Below are positions 26,760 through 35,954 of a stretch of DNA of 64,000 nt, piece by piece. Below the pieces are notes generated by a model that ran no database searches, was not told where the DNA came from, and worked only from the letters and a program-made list of their open reading frames with translations. The DNA is taken from assembly GCA_945870025.1 (NCBI GenBank), contig CAMBQN010000005.1, forward strand, positions 62,001 through 126,000. Direction: 5' to 3'. This DNA comes from Akkermansia muciniphila. GTDB lineage: Bacteria; Verrucomicrobiota; Kiritimatiellia; RFP12; JAAYNR01. The translations under genes were made by a program, and so were the position numbers. Numbering within the stretch: the first letter of the stretch is position 1; each line of letters starts with the position of its first letter.

Positions 26760-28040
26760 ATGCACAGCCGCACACAACACGACATCGCCGCTTTGCCATC
26801 ACGGGACCGGGAGATTCTCCGCCGACTCGCGGAACGAAAAGTCGCGATTGCGCAGGACCCGATCAACGAAGAACGCCGCCGTGCCTGGTATGCCCTGGAC
26901 GCCGGCGGCGACAGCCGGGTGATGCTTTTGGCGGAGCGTGGCGGTGTCCGTGATGCCCTACGCCCGGTTCCTTCAGGCGAACTCGCCTGCACCGACCCCT
27001 GGGCCCGCGGCGTGGAATATGGACTGCGGGACGAGATCTATCATTTCGAGGAACTCCGGGACGACCTGGTGGTCGAACCTGTGATGAATGTCTCCTGGCA
27101 GGTCAGCACAAGCAACTACGGAGTGGACGCGGTGGTTCATCAGGGCGGCGACGACACGCACATGGGATCGCGCTCGTGGGAACCGCCCATCCGGGATCTC
27201 GACGCGGATTTTCATAAGCTGCACCCTCGCACCTTTTCGGTAGATCGCGACGCCACCCTGACGCAGAAGGCCAGGCTGGAGTCGGTATTCGAAGGTATTC
27301 TGCCGGTGCGCATTCGCGGCGGATACTACTGGACCCTGGGAATGACGATCGTCGCGATCGATCTGATCGGTCTGGAGCCGCTCATGCTGGCCATGTACGA
27401 CAACCCGGCGGGGTTGCACCGTCTGATGGCCTTCCTGCGCGACGATCATCTGGCTTTTGCCAACTGGCTGGAGCAGGAAGGGCTCTACTCCCTGAACAAC
27501 GAAAACGACTACATCGGCTCCGGCAGTCATGGCTACAGCCGCGCGCTGCCGCACCCGGACTGGGTGGAGGGTGCCCCGGTGCGCAAACGCGACCTCTGGG
27601 TGCTGAGCGAATCGCAGGAAACCGTCGGCGTCTCGCCGGAGCTGTTCGAGGCGTTCATCTTTCCCTACCAATTGAGCATCACCGAACGGTTCGGCCGGAC
27701 CTATTACGGCTGCTGCGAGCCGGTGAACAACCGCTGGCACATTCTCAAGCGCATGGCCAATCTGGCCCGCGTGTCCGTATCTCCCTGGGCCGACCAGGCT
27801 TTTATGGCTGACGCGCTGGGACGCCAATACGTGTTCTCCCGCAAACCCAACCCGACACTGATCAGCACCCCCCGCTTCGACGAGGCGGCGATCCGCGCCG
27901 ACCTGCGCCAGACGCTCACCCTGGCGGCAAATAACCGCCTCGAAATCATCATGAAGGATGTGCACACCCTGAACAACGAGCCGGGGCGCCTCGCCCGCTG
28001 GATTCAGCTCGCGCGCGAAGAGATCGCCAATAAACACTGA
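26760..28040 (+). CDS. URO-D-family protein (uroporphyrinogen decarboxylase / corrinoid methyltransferase-like)
   Basis: 426 residues from ATG 26760, with GGAG close upstream at the edge of the hairpin repeat. The sequence follows the URO-D superfamily barrel seen in many anaerobes (GLEPLMLAMYDNPAGLHRLM, then WVLSESQETVGVSPELFEAF, YYGCCEPVNNRWHILKRM, ARVSVSPWADQ, PTLISTPRFDE). The CCEP motif with nearby His/Glu could hold zinc, as in MtaA-type methyltransferases. It is not a canonical HemE: the HemE N-terminal R-P-W motif is absent. Substrate unknown. It is followed by a stress-protein gene with its own ribosome site. Confidence 0.75.
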   Translation: MHSRTQHDIAALPSRDREILRRLAERKVAIAQDPINEERRRAWYALDAGGDSRVMLLAERGGVRDALRPVPSGELACTDPWARGVEYGLRDEIYHFEELRDDLVVEPVMNVSWQVSTSNYGVDAVVHQGGDDTHMGSRSWEPPIRDLDADFHKLHPRTFSVDRDATLTQKARLESVFEGILPVRIRGGYYWTLGMTIVAIDLIGLEPLMLAMYDNPAGLHRLMAFLRDDHLAFANWLEQEGLYSLNNENDYIGSGSHGYSRALPHPDWVEGAPVRKRDLWVLSESQETVGVSPELFEAFIFPYQLSITERFGRTYYGCCEPVNNRWHILKRMANLARVSVSPWADQAFMADALGRQYVFSRKPNPTLISTPRFDEAAIRADLRQTLTLAANNRLEIIMKDVHTLNNEPGRLARWIQLAREEIANKH

Positions 28041-28134
28041 CAAAAATCACTTGCTCCGGGAGCCTCGCGTGCGGTATGATCGGCGTGACGGGCGGACATT
28101 TATCCGGCGCCGCCACTCAAACAGGAGGTGTGAA

Positions 28135-28587
28135 ATGAATACGATCACCTGCAAACAGATTCTGTGTCCGGTGGATTTCTCGGACTTCTCTGACTATGCC
28201 ATGCGCTACGCGGCTCTGCTGGCTCAGAAGTTTGAGGCGCGCTTGACGCTGCTGCACGTGGTGGCACCCATCCTCGTGCCCCTGCCGGGCGACGCGCTGG
28301 TGCCGCCCATGCGCCAGGCCGATCTGGCCGACATTGCCGATGCCTGCCGCGAGCGTCTGACCCGGACGGCCGGGGATCTCGCCGAAAAAGGGATTGCGGT
28401 CGCCTGCCAGGTGACGAGCGGTGTGCCGTATCTCGAAATCCTCCGCATGGCCGAGGAGCTGCACGCCGACATGATCGTCATGGGCACCCACGGCCGCAGC
28501 GGCTTGGTCCATCTGATGATCGGGAGCGTCGCCGAACGGGTGGTTCGCAAGGCGCCCTGCGCGGTCCTGACGGTCAAGCGCCATTAA
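28135..28587 (+). CDS. Universal stress protein (UspA family)
   Basis: 150 residues from ATG 28135, with AGGAGGTG upstream. The sequence has the UspA alpha/beta fold pattern: KQILCPVDFSDFSDYAMRYA at the N-terminus and the ATP-binding motif G-x2-G-x9-G-S near the C-terminus (GTHGRSGLVHLMIGSVAER, then APCAVLTVK). This marks an ATP-binding Usp rather than the UspA type that lacks it. It ends 14 bp into the convergent XRE gene. The exact stress role cannot be read from sequence. Confidence 0.93.
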   Translation: MNTITCKQILCPVDFSDFSDYAMRYAALLAQKFEARLTLLHVVAPILVPLPGDALVPPMRQADLADIADACRERLTRTAGDLAEKGIAVACQVTSGVPYLEILRMAEELHADMIVMGTHGRSGLVHLMIGSVAERVVRKAPCAVLTVKRH

Positions 28588-28924
28588 TCTGCGGATTGCA
28601 ACGGCGTTTCCCGGCCGCACGGGCTTGGACTCCATGCCCTTTGCCCGGAAGCCCCGCAACGGTCGGCGTGTCGGCAGAATCCTCCCCCGCAGTCGCCAGA
28701 ACGATGTCCAGTCCATCGCGCGGGGACACCGACAGCGCGCGGCAGATCGCGACGAATTCGATCAGATCGATCCGCCGCTCGCGCGTCTCCACCTTCCCAA
28801 TAAACGAATGCGGCACATCCAGAATAACCGCCAAATCCCGCATCGTCATGCCACGCGCCATGCGTTGCGCTCGCAACCACAGGACAAGCGCCTGATATTC
28901 GCCCGTGTAGATGGTCTTTCGCAT
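28574..28924 (-). CDS. XRE-family helix-turn-helix regulator
   Basis: 116 residues. A Cro/CI-type HTH occupies about residues 14-70 (LRAQRMARGMTMRDLAVILD, then VPHSFIGKVETRERRIDLIE, FVAICRALSVSP). The C-terminal 40 residues are low complexity. No partner toxin is next to it: the gene converges with the Usp gene (14-bp overlap) and is flanked upstream by a Spy-like gene on the same strand. Target unknown. Confidence 0.8.
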   Translation of the reverse strand: MRKTIYTGEYQALVLWLRAQRMARGMTMRDLAVILDVPHSFIGKVETRERRIDLIEFVAICRALSVSPRDGLDIVLATAGEDSADTPTVAGLPGKGHGVQARAAGKRRCNPQINGA

Positions 28925-29106
28925 GACGCTATTTTACGCCTTAGCCGGGGTTGTCCCCAAATGCGCAACGTCCTCAGGAGGGGACTCACCTCTTTTTCCA
29001 GCCCCTCTCCTCCGCCGCCGGTGCTCGATGAGCCTCCTGCTCTGATGACGTCATGCAAGCCGATTCAAAAACATTTTCAGTTTCGCCGGGCCCCCTTCGC
29101 CGGGAC

Positions 29107-29802
29107 CTACTCGTCCCATCCTTCGGGACGCTGCGGCGGGGTCGCTGCGCCTTTCGAATTTCCCCCGGGGCGCGCGCCGCGGGCACCGGCCGCGCCGCGG
29201 GCCGCGGGGACGACGCGCGTTTTGGCGAGCCGGTCGCGTATCTTTTCGGTCCGCTTCTGCAAGGCCTCATTGGCGAGCAGGATCTGATCGGCGCTCAACG
29301 TATCGCGGATCGCCAACAATTTCTCCGTCTGTATTTTAGCCTGCTCGGTGCGCAAGCATCCTATTTTTCCCACCAGCTCCATCCATGCGTTCGTCGGTGC
29401 CTGTTTGTCGGCCATAACTTTTGCCGCCTGCTCAATCTGCTCCTGGGCAGCTAGACGGAGCGCTTCGTCAACCACCGCCTGCCGCTCATTCAGCGCGCAG
29501 ATCTGTTTCTTCAGCCCCGATTTCTGCTCATCCGTCAGATTGAGCACCTGTTTGTTTTCGGGATCGTCGATGATCCGCAGCAAGCGCAGGGCGCGGTCCA
29601 ACCCGGCGGGGCCCGGCACGCCCGCTTCTCCAGCCCGCTGAGGCCGCGCCGCGGCGGGTGCAGCAACATCGGAGCGGACTTCGGGAAGCGTCTGCGGAAG
29701 TGCCTTCGGAAGTGCCTTCGGAAGCGCCTGCTCCTGCGCACCTGCGGCACATGCGACCACGGCCGCCACACACACAAGCCACGTTTGATTGCATCGATTC
29801 AT
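29107..29802 (-). CDS. Secreted Spy/CpxP-like (LTxxQ) protein
   Basis: 231 residues from ATG 29802, with AAAGGG upstream; an in-frame TTG two codons earlier is less likely. The signal peptide ends near AACAAGAQ (about residue 22). It is followed by three ALPK/QALP-like repeats and a proline/alanine linker. A helical region has the LTxxQ-type signature LTDEQKSGLKKQ and a second similar half (LSADQILLANEALQKRTEKI), then a Gly/Pro-rich tail. Spy and CpxP are periplasmic chaperones or stress sensors with this motif; the long low-complexity flanks are atypical. It lies divergently upstream of dnaA. Confidence 0.6.
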   Translation of the reverse strand: MNRCNQTWLVCVAAVVACAAGAQEQALPKALPKALPQTLPEVRSDVAAPAAARPQRAGEAGVPGPAGLDRALRLLRIIDDPENKQVLNLTDEQKSGLKKQICALNERQAVVDEALRLAAQEQIEQAAKVMADKQAPTNAWMELVGKIGCLRTEQAKIQTEKLLAIRDTLSADQILLANEALQKRTEKIRDRLAKTRVVPAARGAAGARGARPGGNSKGAATPPQRPEGWDE

Positions 29803-30178
29803 CGTCAAGCCCTTTCTTTGCCTTTCGCGTCCGCCCCAGCTCGCGGCGACTCAAACTCACCGTGTTGTTGTCACGCTCAACGCGCAGACCGTAATCATTA
29901 TTGTTCGATCCCGACCACGTTCCTGATTTCCCTTTCGCTCTTGGCTCTCAACAGTCGCTGTTCACATCTTTTTCATAATTTCCAAATCCGCCTCTCCGGA
30001 TCCCCTCGGATAGGATCATAACCCATTAACAATAAAGTCTTTATATTTCTCTTTCAGCCTGTTCACAACCTGTTGGCAACCTGTTGATGCTTTGAATGCT
30101 TTTTCTTCTTGCCCGCACGCGTGGATTGGTGTCTCATGGTGCCTTCACGCGGCTATCTTTTTTTCAAGGCTTACTCCT
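29803..30178. other. Intergenic region upstream of dnaA
   Basis: This 376-bp gap holds the dnaA promoter region. Around 30057-30087 there are three tandem copies of a CCTGTTnnCAA/CCTGTTGA motif and an AT-rich stretch (30024-30056). Consensus DnaA boxes were not seen. The motif repeats could be a DnaA or regulator site, or part of oriC. Confidence 0.35.
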
Positions 30179-31567
30179 ATGAATGCGACAACGATTTGGA
30201 CCAAGGCATGCGATCAGATCATGCAGATCATCAATAAGAGCCAATACGAGGCCTGGTTTGCCACGCTGCGGCCGCTCGGGCTTGAGCGGGACACACTCCT
30301 GCTGGGTGTGGACAATGATTTCAAGCAGACGTGGATTGAGGAGAATTATCGCGACGTGATCGCGTCGGCGCTGCAGGTCGCGTCGGGCGGCGACGCCGTG
30401 CCATTCCGCTTCGTCGTGAGCCTCGAGGAGGCTGGCGGTGTGGACGACGACGCGACGCCGCCGGCATCGACGCTGTCGCGGTCCGCTGCGCCGGCGAAGC
30501 GCCGCCCGCGCACGCAGCCGGCACTGGCGGCCAATCTCAATCCGCATTTCACCTTCGAGGAGTATGTCATCGGCCCGTCGAACAGTTTCGCTCACGCCGC
30601 CGCGACGGCCGTCGCCCAGGCGCCGGGTCGCACCTACAACCCGCTCTTCATCTATGGTCAGACCGGGCTTGGCAAGACCCATCTGATCATGGCGATTGGT
30701 CATCGCGCCGTGCAAAACGATCCCGCGACGCGCGTGGCCTATGTCACGTCGGAGGCGTTGCTCAACGAGTACATCGACGCGATCCAGAAAAATGCGATCA
30801 CCGAATTTCGCAACCGCTACCGTAAGGTCGACATTCTGCTGGTTGACGACATTCAGTTTCTCGTCGGCAAGCAGCGTCTTCAGGAGGAGTTTTTTCACTG
30901 CTTCAACGACCTTCACATGAAGGGCAAGCAGATCGTGATGACCAGTGACCGGCCGGCAAGGGAAATCGACGGTCTGGAACAGCGGCTGGTTTCCCGTTTC
31001 GAATCGGGACTCGTCACCGAGCTGGAATGCCCTGACTTCGAAACCCGGCTGGCCATCCTGCGTTACAAGCAAAGTGCCTCCAAGGTCGTCCTGTCCGACG
31101 CCTGCATGACGTTCATCGCCCAGCACGTCACCTCCAACGTGCGCACCCTCGAAGGTGCGCTCTTGCGCGCGATTACCTTCACCACGCTCAACCCGCAACC
31201 GCTCACTCTGGACACCCTGCAAAACCTCCTGAAGGACGTTCTGACGCAGGAGACCCAGGAGGATATCTCATTCGATGAAATTCAGCGCATCGTGGCCGAG
31301 CACTTCGATCTGCGCCTGACCGACATGTCCAGCAAGCGCCGCCCGCGCTCCGTGGCGATGCCCCGGCAGGTGGCCATGGTGCTGTGCCGCAAACTGACGC
31401 GATCCTCGCTTCCCGAGATCGCCAAGGCCTTTGGCAAGACGCACGCCACGGTCATTCACGCCTGCAAATTGATCAAGGTCATCATCGAGACCGATCCCGA
31501 CCTCGCCAAACAGATTTACGCGGTGGTCCGCAAGCTCGGCCGCGACCCCAAAGATATCGATTTTTAA
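30179..31567 (+). CDS. dnaA: Chromosomal replication initiator DnaA
   Basis: 462 residues from ATG 30179 (MNATTIWTKACDQIMQII); the upstream in-frame codons overlap the promoter region. Domain I is at the N-terminus, then a short linker (about 100-115). The AAA+ domain III carries Walker A GQTGLGKTH and Walker B LLVDDIQF. Domain IV, the DnaA-box-binding HTH, ends with PRQVAMVLCRKLTRSSLPEI and FGKTHATVIHACKLI. It opens oriC and loads the helicase. dnaN follows after a 293-bp gap. Standard length. Confidence 0.97.
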   Translation: MNATTIWTKACDQIMQIINKSQYEAWFATLRPLGLERDTLLLGVDNDFKQTWIEENYRDVIASALQVASGGDAVPFRFVVSLEEAGGVDDDATPPASTLSRSAAPAKRRPRTQPALAANLNPHFTFEEYVIGPSNSFAHAAATAVAQAPGRTYNPLFIYGQTGLGKTHLIMAIGHRAVQNDPATRVAYVTSEALLNEYIDAIQKNAITEFRNRYRKVDILLVDDIQFLVGKQRLQEEFFHCFNDLHMKGKQIVMTSDRPAREIDGLEQRLVSRFESGLVTELECPDFETRLAILRYKQSASKVVLSDACMTFIAQHVTSNVRTLEGALLRAITFTTLNPQPLTLDTLQNLLKDVLTQETQEDISFDEIQRIVAEHFDLRLTDMSSKRRPRSVAMPRQVAMVLCRKLTRSSLPEIAKAFGKTHATVIHACKLIKVIIETDPDLAKQIYAVVRKLGRDPKDIDF

Positions 31568-31860
31568 CCCTGTTGGTAACCCGTATAAAACATGATCACA
31601 CGCCGTCAGTTCTCTGTCAATAAACCCGGTTCTATGAACACACCCAAAATTATTTTCCCTTTAATAAACACTCGCTTTCAGTTTGTGAACATGTTCTTGC
31701 CTGATTATTATTCATTTCAAGCTGTTGCACATGGGCAGCTTATAAACTTATCAACGGTTTTTTTGGTGCTTAATAGTACGGGTGTTGCATTTAATTAATG
31801 AATTGATATACTATTATCTCAACCGCGCGACCGCGCATGGTGTAGGCAGGAGGATTACGG
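31568..31860. other. dnaA-dnaN intergenic region
   Basis: AT-rich 293 bp. It contains TTATCAACG (31748-31756), which differs from a DnaA box at two positions, adjacent to TTATAAACT. The dnaN promoter is at its right end. This is an alternative oriC candidate because many bacteria place the unwinding region between dnaA and dnaN. Confidence 0.4.
31785..31812 (+). promoter_or_regulatory. Sigma70-type promoter of dnaN
   Basis: TTGCAT (31785-31790), a 16-bp AT-rich spacer and TATACT (31807-31812), about 50 bp before the dnaN ATG. Confidence 0.6.
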
Positions 31861-32955
31861 ATGAAGTTCTCAATCGCTCGCTCGAAGTTTTTGGAAAGTT
31901 TGCAAACGGTTCAAAACGTGGTTTCCGGTAAAAACACGTTACAGATTCTGGCTAATGCTCTGATCAAAGCCGAAGATGGCAAGCTGTGGATCACCACCAC
32001 AGACTTGGACATGTCGGTGCGCAGCTTGATTGAAGCAGAGGTGACTTCGGACGGCTCCACGACGTTGCCGATCCGCCGTCTGGCAAGCATTGTGCGTGAG
32101 TTGCCGGAAGGGCGCATCTCTTTTGATGTGGATGAAAAGGACGTGGCGGCCATTCAGTGCGGGGCGTCGTCGTTTCGCATCAACGGGCTGCCTATGAGTG
32201 AATTTCCTCCCATTCCCGGATCGGACGGGCGGATGTGTTACCGCATCGATCAGGGAGCCTTCCGCGAAATGCTTCGTAAAACGTCGTACGCGGCCTCGCT
32301 TGATGAAACCCGTCGCGTACTCAACGGCGTGTTGCTGGCCTTCAAGGATGGCAAGCTGACGATGGTTGCCACGGATGGCCGGCGCTTGGCGCTGGTCGAA
32401 CACGAAGTGGAATTCCCTCCCGAAAGCGATGTTGAATTGATTCTGCCGACCAAAGCGGTGACGGAGTTGGTCCACATTTTGGGCAACGATGGCGATCTCC
32501 GAATTTTTGTTCAAAAAAATCAGGTGATTTTTGAATTTGGCAACACGATGATGAGCAGCAAGCTCGTGGATGGCGTGTATCCGAATTACCGCCAGGTCAT
32601 TCCGTCGGGATGCGACGAACGCGTGTCGCTGGAACGCGAAGCGCTCCTGACGGCCTTGCGGCGCGTCTCCATCATTGCGACCGATAAATCCAATGCTACC
32701 AAGCTGACGTTTGCCGCGAATCAGCTCGAAATCCTGAGCACCAGCCCGGATATCGGTGAAGCGCGCGAGCTGCTGCCCATTAAATTTTCGGGCAAGCCGA
32801 TCAGCGTTATCTTCAATCCGGAGTACATCATGGATCCGCTGAAGAATCTCGATTGCGACGAGGTTTTTATGGAGATGAACGACGGTAACAGCCCGGCGAT
32901 CCTGAAGTGCGACATCCCCTTCCTGTACGTGCTGATGCCGCTGCGGATCAGTTAA
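31861..32955 (+). CDS. dnaN: DNA polymerase III beta sliding clamp
   Basis: 364 residues with an AGGAGG ribosome site directly upstream. The three-domain clamp pattern is clear: MKFSIARSKFLESLQTVQNV at the N-terminus, TYAASLDETRRVLNGVLLAF-like and ATDGRRLALVE in the middle, and the C-terminal clamp-loader/partner-binding end VLMPLRIS (normally MPMRL). The clamp tethers the polymerase to DNA. Usual length. Confidence 0.97.
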   Translation: MKFSIARSKFLESLQTVQNVVSGKNTLQILANALIKAEDGKLWITTTDLDMSVRSLIEAEVTSDGSTTLPIRRLASIVRELPEGRISFDVDEKDVAAIQCGASSFRINGLPMSEFPPIPGSDGRMCYRIDQGAFREMLRKTSYAASLDETRRVLNGVLLAFKDGKLTMVATDGRRLALVEHEVEFPPESDVELILPTKAVTELVHILGNDGDLRIFVQKNQVIFEFGNTMMSSKLVDGVYPNYRQVIPSGCDERVSLEREALLTALRRVSIIATDKSNATKLTFAANQLEILSTSPDIGEARELLPIKFSGKPISVIFNPEYIMDPLKNLDCDEVFMEMNDGNSPAILKCDIPFLYVLMPLRIS

Positions 32956-33030
32956 TTGTGGTTTAGGCTTGCCAGCGGCCTACGGGCTGGTGTAATATGC
33001 CTCTCCGTTTTGTGAGAAAAGGGTTTGTTT

Positions 33031-33237
33031 ATGAAGAAGGAAATCCATCCGAATTACGCTGAAGCGACGATCACCTGCGCCTGTGGCCACGTGACCCAAA
33101 CGCGATCTACCGTCAAGGAGATGAGCGTCAACACCTGCTCAACCTGCCATCCGTTCTTCACCGGCCAGCATACGATGCTCGACACGGAAGGGCGCGTGGA
33201 TCAGTTCCGCAAGCGCTACGCACTCAAGTCGACATGA
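33031..33237 (+). CDS. rpmE: Ribosomal protein bL31, zinc-binding form
   Basis: 68 residues from the ATG beginning MKKEIHPNY; a TTG two codons earlier is not needed. It has the zinc ribbon cysteines of the C+ form: C in TCACG, and CSTCH. The rest (HPFFTGQHTMLDTEGRVDQFRKRY) is the standard bL31 C-terminus. Its stop overlaps the prfA start (ATGA), a common bacterial arrangement of rpmE with prfA. Confidence 0.95.
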   Translation: MKKEIHPNYAEATITCACGHVTQTRSTVKEMSVNTCSTCHPFFTGQHTMLDTEGRVDQFRKRYALKST

Positions 33238-34343
33238 TCGAAAGCGTGCATGTGGCGAAGCGGCTGGAGCGCCTCGCCTTTGTTGAGCAGGCCCTCTCCG
33301 ATCCCGACGTGTTGAAAAACCGCAAGCTGCTGCAGGAGCGTGTGTGCGAGCACGCCGCATTGAAGCGACTGGAGTCGGCTTTCCGCGCGTACGAGGCCTG
33401 TCGGCGGGAATGTGCCAACAACCGCGAGATTGAGGCTGACGAAACGACCGACGCCGAGATGCGTGCGCTGGCCCGCGCCGAGCGGGAGCATCTGGAACCC
33501 CATCTTCCCGAATTCGAGCGCCAGATGATGGTAGCCATGTTGCCGCCCGATCCGACGGACATCCGTAACGCGTTGTTCGAGGTGCGTGCCGGAACAGGCG
33601 GACAAGAGGCGGCACTCTTCGCGGGCGACCTGTTTCGCATGTACAGCCGCTACGCCGAGAGCCGGGATTGGAAAGTGGTGGTCATGGACGCCAGTCCGAG
33701 CGAAATGGGCGGGTACAAGGAAATCCTTTTCATGGTCGCCGGGGAGGGTGCCTACGGAACGTTCCGGCATGAGAGCGGCGGGCACCGCGTCCAGCGGGTC
33801 CCGGTGACCGAGGCGCAGGGCCGGATCCACACCTCGGCGGCTACGGTGGCGGTCTTTCCCGAGGTCGACGAAGAGGATGACATCGAGATTCCGGCCGACG
33901 AGCTGCGCATTGACATCTTCTGCGCCGGCGGGCATGGCGGCCAGGGGGTCAACACCACCTATTCCGCGATCCGAATCACGCACGTGCCCACCGGCCTAGT
34001 GGCGCAGTGCCAGGATGAGCGCTCGCAACACCGAAACAAAGACAAAGCCATGAAGGTGTTGAAGTCCCGCTTGCTGGATCAACGCCGCCAGGCCGAGGAA
34101 GCCAAACAGGGGCAGACCCGGCGCGACATGATCGGCTCCGGGGATCGCAGCCAGCGGATTCGCACCTACAACTTTCCACAAAACCGAATGACCGACCATC
34201 GGGTCGGTCTCACGCTCTACAGCCTCGACCGACTGATGGAGGGCGGGCTGGGCGAACTCCTCGACACCCTGCAGAAACACGCTCAAGGCATCCGGCTGGA
34301 AGCGGAGATGCAATCGTCCATATCCCCCAAAAAAGCTGAATGA
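33234..34343 (+). CDS. prfA: Peptide chain release factor 1
   Basis: 369 residues. The codon-recognition PxT motif of RF1 is present ([22 protein letters not shown]), and the catalytic GGQ lies in [17 protein letters not shown]. An upstream GTGGQE block belongs to the conserved N-terminal part. RF1 releases peptides at UAA and UAG. The start overlaps the rpmE stop by 4 bp. The methyltransferase gene prmC, a common partner, is not here. Confidence 0.96.
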   Translation: MIESVHVAKRLERLAFVEQALSDPDVLKNRKLLQERVCEHAALKRLESAFRAYEACRRECANNREIEADETTDAEMRALARAEREHLEPHLPEFERQMMVAMLPPDPTDIRNALFEVRAGTGGQEAALFAGDLFRMYSRYAESRDWKVVVMDASPSEMGGYKEILFMVAGEGAYGTFRHESGGHRVQRVPVTEAQGRIHTSAATVAVFPEVDEEDDIEIPADELRIDIFCAGGHGGQGVNTTYSAIRITHVPTGLVAQCQDERSQHRNKDKAMKVLKSRLLDQRRQAEEAKQGQTRRDMIGSGDRSQRIRTYNFPQNRMTDHRVGLTLYSLDRLMEGGLGELLDTLQKHAQGIRLEAEMQSSISPKKAE

Positions 34344-34356
34344 TAGGAATGATCGC

Positions 34357-35919
34357 GTGATTGCCACTTCAAAACTGACCAAACGATTTGGGGCCGACAT
34401 CTTGTTCGATGCCGTCAGCGTTAAATTCACCCCCGGCAACTGCTATGGCTTGATTGGCGCCAATGGATCTGGAAAATCCACGTTCATCAAGATATTGGCC
34501 GGCTTGATGCCCTCCAGCCAGGGCGAAGTGAGCATCGGGAAGGGCTGCACGCTGGGATATCTGCGTCAGGATCATGCCGAATTTGACGATGTCGCGATCC
34601 TCGATACGGTGCTCATGGGGAATGCCAATCTCTGGGCGCTTCATCGCGAACGGGAAACGCTCTATTCCAAGGATGATCTCACCGAGGCCGAACAGATCCG
34701 CAGTGGCCAGGTTGAGGATGAGTTTGGCCAGGCGGGCGGGTACACCATGGAAGCCGATGCCGCCAAGCTGCTGGACGGCCTCGGCTTCACCGAAGATGTC
34801 TTTGCGCGGGAGATGAAAACCCTGCAAGGGGGGTTCAAGCTCCGAGTGTTGCTGGCGCAGGTGCTCTTCGCCCATCCCGATGTCCTCCTGCTGGATGAAC
34901 CCACCAACCACCTGGATTTGGAATCCATCGAATGGTTGGTGGAGCTGCTGAAACGGTACGAGGGGACGGTCATCGTCATCTCCCATGACCGCTTCTTCCT
35001 GAATCAGGTATGCACCCATATCGCCGATCTGGACTATCATGAGATTCGCATGTTCACCGGGAATTACGATGACTTCACGATCGCGAGTCTGGAAGCGCGC
35101 GAATTGCGGGAGAAGTCAAACAAGAAGCTGGAGAAGCAGATTCACGATCTCAAGACATTCATCAGCCGGTTCAGCGCCAATGCTTCCAAGGCCAGACAGG
35201 CCACCTCTCGCCAGAAATTGCTGGGCAAGATTGAGCTGGAGACCGTGAAGCCAAGCTCGCGGGTGTCTCCGTATATCCGCTTCAATCCCCGGCAGCGGCT
35301 GGGCGACAAGGTGATTCGGGTCGATCGCATCTCCAAGGGCTATGATCGCACGCTGTTCCAGGACTTCTCCTGCGAGATCATGCCCAGGGAGAAGATCGCG
35401 ATCATTGGCAAAAACGGCGTGGGTAAGACCACGCTCCTAAAAACCTTGTGCGGTCTCATCCCGCCCGATTCCGGATCCGTAGTCCTGGGCAACACGATTC
35501 AGTTTAGCATCTTCCCGCAAGACCCCGGCGAGGTGCTGGACCCGAGCATGCAGGCCTTGGACTGGCTCAAGCAATATGCGGACGAAACGACCAACTCCGA
35601 GAGCGAACTCCGCTCGTTCATGGGGCGCATGCTGTTCAGCCGGGACGATGTCTTCAAGCGCATCGAGGTGCTCAGCGGCGGCGAGAAGGCGAGGCTCATC
35701 TTGGCCCGGAATATGCTAGAAGGCGGCAACGTGATGATCCTGGATGAGCCGACCAATCACCTGGATCTGGAGTCCATTGAGGCGCTGAATTTTGCGTTGT
35801 CCGAAACCGGATGCACCATTCTTTTTGTGTCACATGATCATCGCCTGATCGGGTCACTGGCGACGCGGATTTTCGAGATCAAGGATGGTCAGGTTCTGGT
35901 TCGCTCCGGCGAACAATAG
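34357..35919 (+). CDS. ybiT: ABC-F family ATPase, YbiT type
   Basis: 520 residues; starts at GTG 34357 with AGGA upstream. It has two nucleotide-binding domains. NBD1 has Walker A GANGSGKST, an altered signature LQGGFKLRVLLAQ and Walker B DVLLLDEPTNHLD. NBD2 has GKNGVGKTT, the signature LSGGEKARLILA and MILDEPTNHLD. Between them lies a charged P-site tRNA interaction linker (FISRFSANASKARQATSRQK), which with the DLDYHEIRMFTGNYD block matches E. coli YbiT. ABC-F proteins act on the ribosome rather than as transporters. It lies 13 bp after prfA, so both translation genes are probably co-expressed. Confidence 0.9.
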   Translation: MIATSKLTKRFGADILFDAVSVKFTPGNCYGLIGANGSGKSTFIKILAGLMPSSQGEVSIGKGCTLGYLRQDHAEFDDVAILDTVLMGNANLWALHRERETLYSKDDLTEAEQIRSGQVEDEFGQAGGYTMEADAAKLLDGLGFTEDVFAREMKTLQGGFKLRVLLAQVLFAHPDVLLLDEPTNHLDLESIEWLVELLKRYEGTVIVISHDRFFLNQVCTHIADLDYHEIRMFTGNYDDFTIASLEARELREKSNKKLEKQIHDLKTFISRFSANASKARQATSRQKLLGKIELETVKPSSRVSPYIRFNPRQRLGDKVIRVDRISKGYDRTLFQDFSCEIMPREKIAIIGKNGVGKTTLLKTLCGLIPPDSGSVVLGNTIQFSIFPQDPGEVLDPSMQALDWLKQYADETTNSESELRSFMGRMLFSRDDVFKRIEVLSGGEKARLILARNMLEGGNVMILDEPTNHLDLESIEALNFALSETGCTILFVSHDHRLIGSLATRIFEIKDGQVLVRSGEQ

Positions 35920-35954
35920 GGCTTGCCGGTAGGGCGGCCGAAGAAGGAGACATT

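Noticed and set aside
33584-33610. GTGGQE in prfA as the catalytic GGQ
   Set aside because: The peptide-release GGQ is the later [11 protein letters not shown] block; the first is a conserved structural part.
28255-33990. Other CACGTG hexamers (28.26, 33.08, 33.98 kb) as parS
   Set aside because: The flanking bases do not give the GTTNCACGTGNAAC palindrome.
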